A DNA stretch of 50,327 bases from Acidobacteriota bacterium. Its GTDB lineage: Bacteria; Acidobacteriota; Thermoanaerobaculia; Multivoradales; J023. Both the position numbers and the translations under genes were made by a program. Where the stretch lies: assembly GCA_029263395.1 (NCBI GenBank), contig JAJCXO010000211.1:1-50327 (forward strand), written 5' to 3'. Below, piece by piece: positions 42,666-50,327 of the stretch (the stretch's first letter is position 1; each line of letters starts with the position of its first letter). The notes under the pieces are model-generated. The model was not told the DNA's origin. It did not search any database and saw only the letters and a program-made list of their open reading frames with translations.

Positions 42666-45600
42666 TCAGATCAACGACGCCACGAACACCTGAACGTGAT
42701 TTTGTAATGCAAATCGCCGCGCATTGTTCCACGCCCCCTGAGCGGCTGGATGCCTCTTCTTGAAGCCGTTCATGGTGATGAACATCGCGAGGTGAAAGCC
42801 GTAATGCCTGGCGTGGCGAATCATTGCATCGAACTGTCCGCGATTCTGTCCAATGGCGTTGGCACTGCGTTTGAAGTCGCCGATGATGAAGGTCTTGTCG
42901 CCTCCAAACCCCTTATCGGCGTCTTCCGGAGGAATGGCCGAGAAGATGAAGTCAGGCCTCTTGGACTGCCGGCCCGGCCCCTTGGGATTCAAAGGATCCA
43001 TCGCCGGACCACTGCCCAACGGACCATTGCAATCGAATAGACCGTTGTTCAGAGCCTGCCCCGACACCTCCTGAACGCCCACTTCGAACCAGATATAGTC
43101 GAACGCTGCAGGAATGAACCGATCCATGAAGTCACAGATGAGATCGCCAACCAGCCACTCGAAGAAACTACCCTGATCACTCGGCCAATAGCTGCTGCCT
43201 TGCGTCAGACTCGCAATCGAGGGTGCCATGAGAGGCAGCATACCCGTCAGCAGATCGGCCACGGCCTGGCCAATCACCTCGCCAATTTTCTCCTTTACCG
43301 TCTGGCGGGCGTATTGGACCGCCGCGGTTTTGATCGCGGCGACGATGTCCGAAACCGACATCGAGATGTTGATCTCCACCAAGGAAAACAGCCCGGTAGG
43401 GTCCGAATACAGGTAGGGGTTCGAAAATGCAAAGGCATAGTCGTTCAGGGTCTCGGGACGAAGGCGCGCTGGTTCAACAGGGTCACGGCTGAGCAAGCGG
43501 CCAACCTGAGGATCGTAGTACCGTGCCCGCAGATGGTAGAGGTCAGTCTGCGCATCCAGCCACTCGCCATGGAAACGGAAATCGCCGCCCAACACCGGAT
43601 CCAAGGACGCTTGCGAGCCCGACGACAACCGGATGTTGCCGAAGCCATCGTAGTGAAAACTTGCGACGGCAGCGCCACTTGCGTCGGTAAGACCGATGAC
43701 CGAACCCAGCGCGTCGGTCAGATAGTAGATCGGGCCATCCGGGCCATGCCGCATCAAGGGTTGACCACCGGCATAAACGTAGCCGGACTGCAGAACGCCT
43801 ACCGGATCGGCAATCAAGTGCACATGCTCCAAGGCAGGGCTGAACGTGGGAGCCACTAGCACCGACCGCTGCCCCGCCGCGTCAACTACGCTGGTGCGTC
43901 GGCCCTGAGCATCGTAAGCGAAACGGACGAGCTCTTGCCCGGTTGCATCCTCGACGCGCAGCAACTGATCGAGGCTGTCGTATTCGAGCCCGCGAGTTTC
44001 ACCATCGCGAGTGAACGACGTCAACCGGCCATCGGCATCATGAACGTAGGTTTCGGCACCCGAAGGCCCCGTCACACTACTCAGCCAGAATCCCTGACCG
44101 TAGGCGTATGTCTCAGCACCCGCTGCATTGGAAAACGCCTGTCGATTGCCTGCGGCATCGTAGGTGTAGGTAATCGTTTCGAGGAGGTTGTCTGCACTGT
44201 CGTGGAAAGCTTCTTCGGTCAAACGCAACGCAGCGTCGTATTCGAGCAATACGTAGGATCCGTCTTCACGCGTCACGCGCCGTGGCTCCCCGATGCCTTC
44301 TCGTTCGTAGGTTGTGGAGCTGATGACCGCTCCGCCAGCAGCCCGGTGGACCACCGCCATCAGCTGGTCACGATCATCGTACGAGTAGGTCGTCGTGACA
44401 CCATTAGGGAGTGTGCGGTTGGTCAGCCGATTGACGGCGTCGTAGTCCATGGTGGTGGTACCACCCAGCGGATCGACGATCGAGGTCAAATTTCCGACCT
44501 CGTCATAACCATATCCAGCAACCTGGGCAGGAGCGGAGGGCGAAGCCTGTGCGGTGATCGACAACACGCGTTCGTTCAAATCGCGGGTGTACTGCACACT
44601 GCCACCCGAGGGGTAGTCGATCTGCTCGAGAGACGTGGCCCCGTTGTATGCGTAGGTTGTCGTTCCGGTGGCGTCGATCGTCTGGGCCAGAGAATCGTCA
44701 CCATTCCAAGTGAGGATCGCCGACTCACCCAACGACGAGGTCCGACCGATGGGGCGAAACGCGTCGTCGTAGTCGAAATCGACCGTTGTCCCCGAAGGCC
44801 TGACTTTCCGATCGAGCGTCGAACGCGGTCCCCAGGTCAAGGTGCTGACGCCGCCGTCCGGAAACGTTACCGTCTTCAGCATATCCGTCGGCGTATAGGT
44901 GAAAGTTCGACCCAAACCGGTTGGACCGATCATGGACAACAGATTTTGATCGATCGGATCATAGGTGTAGGTTGTAGGGTTCGCTGCGAGATCGCTCGCC
45001 GTAATCAGCTGGCCGTTGGGATCGTAGGCAAATGTCCGAACATTACCGCCCTGGTCGACGATGCGAGTCGGATAATCTTGCGCGTCATCGAACGCACTGG
45101 TCAATAAATAGCTCGTCTCGATGGTCGAGCCGTCGGGAAACGTCGAAAGGATCGGCAATCGATGAGGTGAAAAAAGGACACTGGTTTCCCGCCCGAGAGG
45201 ATCTGTTACGGTCGTCTCGTGCAAGGTGTAGGACGTCGTCCAGGTGTAGTCCCGGGCATTGGTCCCAGAACTCCAGCGGCCAGCTTCGTCGTATGTAAAA
45301 CGAGCGGTGTGGCCAAGAGGATCCGTGGTCTCGAGCACCCGACCGACGGGATCACGCTTGTAACTGACCTCTGCACCCCGGTCGTTGGTTGTCGAGCTCA
45401 GACGCCCGGCCGCGTCGTAGACGAATTGGTGGGAGTTGCCTTCCGGGTTGGCTTGCTCAACCAAACGTCCAACTGGGTCGCGCGAGAACGATGTCTCACG
45501 ATTGCCAGGCATATTCCAACCCACCAGTCGTCCGGTGGTCGACAGTTTCCTCTCCTGACGTCCTAACGTCGGCCCATCGGTTGCAGTCCATAAGGTACCG

Positions 45601-48290
45601 AGCCCATAGGATGCATCGACGACCGTTCCGGTAGCGTACTCGGTGCGCGTTTCTCGATCTAACTTGTCATAGGTCAACGCGACCGAGAAGTTCGGGCTTT
45701 GCATCGTCGTCAGGTTCCCACCAGCGTCGAAGGTAGAGGTGGTGGTCACCCCGAACGGGTTGGTCTGGGTTCTTGGATTGCCGAACGCGTCGTGGTCACC
45801 GAACGTGTAGGTACCGAAAGGGCCACTCTCCGAAGTCCTTACGCCACCTGGACCGTAAGTGAACGCGATCAACAAGTTTCCGGCTTCGTCCCTCTGCTCA
45901 AGCAGATTCCCGGTAGCGTCGTAGGTGAAATCATACTCGGCACCGGTCGGGTAGGTGACGTTGGTCACCCTTCCACCGCTGTCATACTCGTAGCTAGTCG
46001 TGAAATTCTCGATGGGCTCGTGCGCGGGATGAGGATCGATCCGGGAGAGTATTTCTCCGTTTTCGTAAGTGAATTCCGTCACCAAACCATCAGCTTCGAT
46101 GATTCGATCAATGTCTTCGAACTCGCCGTACTCGTAACGAGTGGAGAACCCCAAACCATCGGTCACTCGAGTAACCTTTCCAAAGTCGTCGTACTCATAG
46201 GTCCGGGTTCGGCCGGACGCATCGAGTAGGATCTCTCGGTTGGCTTCGAGATCGTGTGTGAAACGAGTGCATTGATTGTTGGCGTTACACGTCCCCGTCC
46301 ATCGATTGTCTTCGTCGTACTCGATGGCGGCGATCCGGGTACCATCGGGGGTGATGATCGTTTCGAGGTAGTGGTCGCCGATGTATTCGAACGTCGTGAC
46401 CTGTTCTTCCTGATCGATAACCCTTACCAAGTCCCCGCCTGCGTCGTACTCGTAGGTCAAGAAGTTGGACCGCGGGTCCAGGATTCGAACGATTCGATTC
46501 TGGGCATCTCGTTCGAATGTCAGACCGATACCTCGCGAGTGGTTGATTCCCGTATCGGAAACGGTCAACACATTCCCCTGGGGATCTTTGATCGTCGTTA
46601 GGCCGGCACGCTCGTCGACCACATACTCAGTACCGTCGGCGGCGGTCAAACGATACGTCTCAGGGTTGTGAATGGTCGTGATGTCCAGCCCCCAAAGCTC
46701 AACCGGGCCGGGGAAGCTGCCTACCACCAGGAGATCTTCAGTACGTACATCCAGCACGTCGAGACGAGCGAGCGTGCCGGCGAGCGGTTCGTAGGTTACA
46801 GTGACGATCTGCGGTGGTGCTGCTATCTGGCATTGAGGGGATATTCTCGGCTGGAAGCGAGCCACATCCCCATCCGGAAAGGTGACTACTACGATGTGCG
46901 TCCGGGCTGGCTGGATACAATATGTCGGTATCAAGCCCGGCAATCGCTCACCGCGCCAGAAAGCACCCGGTGCGATGTTCTCTTGGACCCGGAAGTCGCT
47001 CAAGCCGAGCGTCCAGCCGATGCCAAAATCGCGGTTGCGCTTCTCACGGCTGTCGTAAGTACGAATCACCTCAAAGTCCACCCCGACCACCGGTACTTCG
47101 AGGTCGAGGATCGGCAACGTAAAGTGACCGATCTTTTGCTCGCCTTCTAACACGACATCGATCGCTGTCGAGGCCGACTGGCCCGCGAAGTCGGTTGCTC
47201 GAAGCCTTATCTGATAGAGGCCGTTAAGCATCAACGTCGGATCGAAAGTCGTCAGCACGTCGTTGGCAACCGGTGTATCGCCGGTCGCAAACGTCGTGAA
47301 GTTCGACTCACCACTCAGCCGGTGGGCAAGCTCCCAGCGTTCGAGGAGATCGCTGCGCACCGAGCCGATGATGTCAGTGAAGGTGATGATGTTCGCCCCA
47401 TCCGCGGGACTCGAGATCACCACTTCAGGCGGCGGCCCGACGTTGCGCATCACCAGCGTTGTGTCTTCGGTGGCGTAAACCCAATAGCCCTTGCCGCGCG
47501 CCATCGTCTGGAGAGTGTTGGCCCAGTCGGGAGCATCGACGTCATAAACCTTCCAGGCATCTTTCGGGGTGGCGGACTCGAAGCCATAAACCCTTTGAAA
47601 CTTGCCTACAATCGACGACAGCGCCGCTAACACTGGCCGGTCCTGAGCCAATGGATAACCGATCAGATTCCAGCCCGCACAGAGCTGGATCGAGGTCTCG
47701 GCGGGCTCGGTGCCGGACACTGCCAATGGATCGGGGTTGGTAGCTTTCAGCCAGAAACCGATGCGATGATCGATAGCGTTTAGATCGCTGGCCGGCAAAT
47801 CAGCTGGATCGTAGATCCGCCAAGGAGCAATCGTGTCGCAGGCGTCGTAAGCGTAGGCCAACGAGAAGTTGCTGGCGACCACTGGCAAGAGAACTGCAGG
47901 GTCGATGCTGTCAGGCTGGTCGGGTACCGAAAGCAGATGCCAAGGTGCACCCGGGCCAACACCCGCCGCGGACGGTAGCGAAGGTACAGGCGGAATCGAA
48001 GGACTACTCGAGGACTCGTCCGGGCTCCCAGCCCAAGCGTCGGATGAACTGGCAGAGGCCAGTTGAAAGATGCCGGACTCTGGCCAGGCATCTTCGACCG
48101 ACGGCAGGCGTGCCAGCAGGTTCGACACGATCGACGGCTCACCTTGCGAGACGCGAAGATTGGATGCTCGACGCACCTCATCGGACCACGCATCCCCTGC
48201 CACCATCGGTAGCAAGCAGGCCAACAAAAGATGGGCCACCAGCCTTCTATGCTCTCTCGAGGGGTCAAATATGCGGCCGTGTCTTCGCAT
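42666..48290 (-). CDS. Secreted RHS-repeat protein with C-terminal PD-(D/E)XK nuclease-like tip
   Basis: A 1,874-aa protein. An N-terminal signal peptide (about 15-37, LVAHLLLACLLPMVAGDAW) is followed by a Ser/Pro linker, a region with PGAPWHLLSVPDQP and GWNLIGYPLAQDRPVLA, and an Ig-like segment (about 300-400). Then come more than twenty YD/RHS repeats (YEYDDFGKVTRVTDGLG, FTYDATGNLLEQRDEAGN and similar). The RHS core near 1,620-1,660 is YHLRARYYDPQVGRLLSRD, ending NPYLYSDPTGL. After the core a 220-aa variable tip ends in K-RPD1780FIF, then IIGD1805FK1807RS and GQFDAMIRHA, the PD-(D/E)XK pattern with its trailing Q. This is the layout of polymorphic toxins. No immunity gene follows the tip: the next gene is arginase on the other strand. 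Confidence 0.85.
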   Translation of the reverse strand: MRRHGRIFDPSREHRRLVAHLLLACLLPMVAGDAWSDEVRRASNLRVSQGEPSIVSNLLARLPSVEDAWPESGIFQLASASSSDAWAGSPDESSSSPSIPPVPSLPSAAGVGPGAPWHLLSVPDQPDSIDPAVLLPVVASNFSLAYAYDACDTIAPWRIYDPADLPASDLNAIDHRIGFWLKATNPDPLAVSGTEPAETSIQLCAGWNLIGYPLAQDRPVLAALSSIVGKFQRVYGFESATPKDAWKVYDVDAPDWANTLQTMARGKGYWVYATEDTTLVMRNVGPPPEVVISSPADGANIITFTDIIGSVRSDLLERWELAHRLSGESNFTTFATGDTPVANDVLTTFDPTLMLNGLYQIRLRATDFAGQSASTAIDVVLEGEQKIGHFTLPILDLEVPVVGVDFEVIRTYDSREKRNRDFGIGWTLGLSDFRVQENIAPGAFWRGERLPGLIPTYCIQPARTHIVVVTFPDGDVARFQPRISPQCQIAAPPQIVTVTYEPLAGTLARLDVLDVRTEDLLVVGSFPGPVELWGLDITTIHNPETYRLTAADGTEYVVDERAGLTTIKDPQGNVLTVSDTGINHSRGIGLTFERDAQNRIVRILDPRSNFLTYEYDAGGDLVRVIDQEEQVTTFEYIGDHYLETIITPDGTRIAAIEYDEDNRWTGTCNANNQCTRFTHDLEANREILLDASGRTRTYEYDDFGKVTRVTDGLGFSTRYEYGEFEDIDRIIEADGLVTEFTYENGEILSRIDPHPAHEPIENFTTSYEYDSGGRVTNVTYPTGAEYDFTYDATGNLLEQRDEAGNLLIAFTYGPGGVRTSESGPFGTYTFGDHDAFGNPRTQTNPFGVTTTSTFDAGGNLTTMQSPNFSVALTYDKLDRETRTEYATGTVVDASYGLGTLWTATDGPTLGRQERKLSTTGRLVGWNMPGNRETSFSRDPVGRLVEQANPEGNSHQFVYDAAGRLSSTTNDRGAEVSYKRDPVGRVLETTDPLGHTARFTYDEAGRWSSGTNARDYTWTTSYTLHETTVTDPLGRETSVLFSPHRLPILSTFPDGSTIETSYLLTSAFDDAQDYPTRIVDQGGNVRTFAYDPNGQLITASDLAANPTTYTYDPIDQNLLSMIGPTGLGRTFTYTPTDMLKTVTFPDGGVSTLTWGPRSTLDRKVRPSGTTVDFDYDDAFRPIGRTSSLGESAILTWNGDDSLAQTIDATGTTTYAYNGATSLEQIDYPSGGSVQYTRDLNERVLSITAQASPSAPAQVAGYGYDEVGNLTSIVDPLGGTTTMDYDAVNRLTNRTLPNGVTTTYSYDDRDQLMAVVHRAAGGAVISSTTYEREGIGEPRRVTREDGSYVLLEYDAALRLTEEAFHDSADNLLETITYTYDAAGNRQAFSNAAGAETYAYGQGFWLSSVTGPSGAETYVHDADGRLTSFTRDGETRGLEYDSLDQLLRVEDATGQELVRFAYDAQGRRTSVVDAAGQRSVLVAPTFSPALEHVHLIADPVGVLQSGYVYAGGQPLMRHGPDGPIYYLTDALGSVIGLTDASGAAVASFHYDGFGNIRLSSGSQASLDPVLGGDFRFHGEWLDAQTDLYHLRARYYDPQVGRLLSRDPVEPARLRPETLNDYAFAFSNPYLYSDPTGLFSLVEINISMSVSDIVAAIKTAAVQYARQTVKEKIGEVIGQAVADLLTGMLPLMAPSIASLTQGSSYWPSDQGSFFEWLVGDLICDFMDRFIPAAFDYIWFEVGVQEVSGQALNNGLFDCNGPLGSGPAMDPLNPKGPGRQSKRPDFIFSAIPPEDADKGFGGDKTFIIGDFKRSANAIGQNRGQFDAMIRHARHYGFHLAMFITMNGFKKRHPAAQGAWNNARRFALQNHVQVFVASLI

Positions 48291-48326
48291 TGTTGTTCCT
48301 CATCCTGGCTTCAAGCCTGCATCTGG

Positions 48327-50327
48327 TCAGGGTTCGTCGGCACAGGCCGCCGGTCCGAGGTATTGGGCAGAGATCCGGTTCTGACCTGGTAAGCGATAGT
48401 CGGTGATCCGAATTACCGCAAAGCCGGAAATTCGGTACTCAGTGTTGTTCCCTTGGCCTTGTGTCTGATCCCAGATCGCCACCACGATGTCTCGGGTCAT
48501 GAGATCGTCCAGAGCATCTCGTACTGACTTGGCATTGGAGACACCGGGCTTGCCTTCCACTGAATCGCCGACCGAGAGCACCTGGTCCGAAGGATCGTTC
48601 GGATTTTGGTACGAATTACTGTCTCCCGGCGGAGTCAGGCTGTCGACCAGGGTCGGCGTACTCGGGGAACCGGTCCAGGTGAGCCAGCCGAAGTTGCCAG
48701 GCTGGGTACCATTGAAGATATCGACGACTTCGTCACCATTATTCACGCCAACCAGCGTGTCTTGGTCGAGTGCGATGGGATAGATCTCGCACTGATCGAC
48801 GGTAAAGGTTGCGGTTTGTGTCGAATTGTTACCGCACAGATCTTCAGCATTCACCACCAAGGTGTGTCCACCTAGGACATCTACCGGCGTACCGCTGACA
48901 TAAGGCGCACCATTCAGGGTAATCGTCACGGGCCCCAGGTGCGTGTCGGAGACGGCGATCACCGGTGTCACAACGAAGTTCGAGATATCGCCATTGGATA
49001 CACCTGTAATCGTGATCGCGGGAGGCGTCTTGTCGATCGTGAACGCTCGAGTCTCACTCGACGAGTTACCCGCCACGTCGCTCGCTGTCACCACCAGCGT
49101 GTAGTCGCCTTCCGCTGTCACCACCGTTCCGCTGGTGAACGGCTGACCGTTCAACGTGATCGTCACAGAGTCCAGATGCAGGTCCGTCACGTCGATTACC
49201 GGCGTCACGTCAACATTCACGCAGTCACCATCAACGAACCCGGTGATCGTGATCGCGGGGGGCGTCTTGTCGATCGTGAACGTCAACGTCTCCGACGAAC
49301 TGTTGCCGCAATCGTCAGCCGCCGTTACAACCAACGTATAGTCACCTTCGGCGGTGATTGGCGTGCCACTGGTGAATGGCTGACCGTTCAGCGTAATCGT
49401 CACCGGCTCCAGATGCGTATCGGTGACATCGATCACGGGCACAACATCAGTGTTGACGTTGGCACCATCGGTAATCCCGGTGACCGTGATCGCGGGTGGC
49501 GTCTTGTCGATTGTCCAACTCTGTGTCTCGCTCGACGCGTTGTCACAATCATCGGCCGCCGACACCGACAGCGTGTAGTCACCTTCCGCCGTCACGGTTG
49601 TGCCGCTGGTGAACGGCTGGCCGTTCAAAGTGACCGTCACCGGACCCAGGTGCGTGTCGGTGACGTCGATCAACGGCGTCACATCCACATTCACACACTG
49701 CCCATCCGGCACATCGCTAATCACGATCGATGGATCCGTTTTGTCGATTGTCCAACTCCGCGTCTCGCTCGACGCATTGCCGCAATCGTCTGTCGCGTTG
49801 ACTTCTAACGTGTAGTCACCCTCGGCAGTAACCGAGGTACCACTGGTGAACGGCTGGCCGTTCAAAGTGATCGTCACCACGTCCAGGTGGGTATCCGTCA
49901 CATCGATCACGGGCACAACATCCACATTCACACAATCACCATCCGGCACATCGCTGATCGTGATCGATGGGTCCGTCTTGTCGATCGTGAACGTCCGGGT
50001 TTCACTCGACGAGTTTCCTGCCACGTCGCTTGCCGTCACCACCAGCGTGTAGTCGCCCTCGGCCGTCACAACCATACCGCTGGTGAACGGTTGACCGTTC
50101 AGCGTGATCGTTACCGAATCCAAGTGCAGGTCCGTGACGTCGATTTCGGGCGTCACGTCCATATTCACGCAGTCACCATCAACGAACCCGGTGATCGTGA
50201 TCGCGGGGGGCGTCTTGTCGATCGTGAACGTCAACGTCTCCGACGAGCTGTTGCCACAGTCATCAGCCGCCGTCACAACCAGCGTATAGTCACCTTCGGC
50301 GGTGATTTGCGTTCCGCTGGTGAACGG
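48327..50327 (-). CDS. Secreted protein of tandem Ig-like repeats (start outside window)
   Basis: The frame is open to the right edge (at least 666 aa); an internal GTG near 50276 is not the true start because the repeat pattern continues upstream without a stop. It consists of 79-aa Ig-like units: TITLNGQPFTSG, VTAEGDYTLVV, TFTIDKTPPAITITG, VIDVTDTHLDSV. These are typical bacterial Ig-like domains of surface or extracellular stalks. A non-repeat C-terminal domain of about 165 aa follows, with YPIALDQDTLVGVNNGDEV, GDSVEGKPGVSNAKSVRDAL, NTEYRISGFAVIRITDYRL and SAQYLG; I do not recognise its family. The stop lies 36 bp before the RHS gene on the same strand, a pairing that mirrors the Ig-like/RHS pair at 1-1622. 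Confidence 0.8.
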   Translation of the reverse strand, partial: PFTSGTQITAEGDYTLVVTAADDCGNSSSETLTFTIDKTPPAITITGFVDGDCVNMDVTPEIDVTDLHLDSVTITLNGQPFTSGMVVTAEGDYTLVVTASDVAGNSSSETRTFTIDKTDPSITISDVPDGDCVNVDVVPVIDVTDTHLDVVTITLNGQPFTSGTSVTAEGDYTLEVNATDDCGNASSETRSWTIDKTDPSIVISDVPDGQCVNVDVTPLIDVTDTHLGPVTVTLNGQPFTSGTTVTAEGDYTLSVSAADDCDNASSETQSWTIDKTPPAITVTGITDGANVNTDVVPVIDVTDTHLEPVTITLNGQPFTSGTPITAEGDYTLVVTAADDCGNSSSETLTFTIDKTPPAITITGFVDGDCVNVDVTPVIDVTDLHLDSVTITLNGQPFTSGTVVTAEGDYTLVVTASDVAGNSSSETRAFTIDKTPPAITITGVSNGDISNFVVTPVIAVSDTHLGPVTITLNGAPYVSGTPVDVLGGHTLVVNAEDLCGNNSTQTATFTVDQCEIYPIALDQDTLVGVNNGDEVVDIFNGTQPGNFGWLTWTGSPSTPTLVDSLTPPGDSNSYQNPNDPSDQVLSVGDSVEGKPGVSNAKSVRDALDDLMTRDIVVAIWDQTQGQGNNTEYRISGFAVIRITDYRLPGQNRISAQYLGPAACADEP
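49024..50327 (-). repeat. 237-bp tandem coding repeats (Ig-like units)
   Basis: The landmark TTGTCG recurs at 49030, 49267, 49504, 49741, 49978 and 50215: five steps of exactly 237 bp with no insertion or deletion. Units are highly similar at DNA level. The block around 49267 and the block around 50215, four units (948 bp) apart, encode almost the same protein stretch, showing a larger duplication. Confidence 0.93.

Noticed and set aside
43935-45107. 390-codon plus-strand frame antisense to the RHS gene
   Set aside because: It lies inside YD repeats on the other strand, whose regular codon pattern opens long antisense frames. Its protein has no domain or start signal.

Overview
The window looks like a chromosomal segment of a Gram-negative, moderately GC-rich, non-proteobacterial bacterium. 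The best guess is an Acidobacteriota lineage of the Thermoanaerobaculia type. The signs are: two large outer-membrane receptors of the Oar type (a carboxypeptidase-regulatory-like domain before a TonB-type barrel); secreted RHS proteins; many large TPR proteins; and divergent single copies of housekeeping genes (murA, rsmI, xseA/xseB, rmuC, menB). This taxonomic guess is inference; no rRNA or ribosomal gene is present to confirm it. I saw no tRNA, rRNA, CRISPR array, insertion sequence or integrase.

Layout. 1-1622 (minus): a small secreted Ig/cadherin-like protein translationally coupled to an RHS/YD-type secreted protein that runs off the left edge. 1623-4531: a possible micro-peptide gene, an AraC-type-HTH/TPR regulator and a roughly 790-bp gene-free stretch carrying a 42-bp phased tandem array of GGAC(C/G)GTCC dyads. 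4532-6718 (plus): a tandem universal stress protein and a PilZ-TM-NTF2 protein. 6715-13358 (minus): Oar-like receptor, LytS-type histidine kinase, RmuC and a DegT aminotransferase, in a tightly spaced probable operon. 13612-15834 (minus): a hypothetical gene with xseA and xseB. 16050-19103 (plus): a STAND-like P-loop ATPase with TPR repeats. 19086-21546 (minus): cytochrome P450 and menB. 21719-26335: a second Oar-like receptor divergent from a POTRA-less Omp85 barrel. 26355-27515 (minus): a YCF48/BNR lipoprotein. 27715-31891 (plus): molybdopterin oxidoreductase, an Fmt-fold protein with altered catalytic residues, and a GT2 glycosyltransferase. 32050-33631: rsmI divergent from a SurA-N-like chaperone lacking PPIase domains. 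33648-39041 (minus): PafA-like phosphatase lipoprotein, murA and an SLT lytic transglycosylase (envelope cluster). 39235-42596 (plus): a fused 2OG-Fe(II) dioxygenase/glycosyltransferase and arginase. 42666-50327 (minus): a 1,874-aa secreted RHS protein with a C-terminal PD-(D/E)XK nuclease-like tip, preceded by a protein of near-identical 79-aa Ig-like repeats that runs off the right edge.

Themes. Much of the window concerns the cell envelope: two large receptors, an Omp85 barrel, peptidoglycan synthesis and turnover, glycosyltransferases, lipoproteins and large secreted repeat proteins at both ends. The strongest candidates for undescribed biology are the single-chain prolyl-4-hydroxylase-like/glycosyltransferase fusion (39235-41649), the helically phased dyad array (4011-4304), the RHS nuclease-tip protein without an adjacent immunity gene, and the Fmt-like protein that keeps the fold signature but has lost two of three catalytic residues. 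Several gene starts are GTG or TTG and were chosen from spacing and Shine-Dalgarno (SD) evidence.
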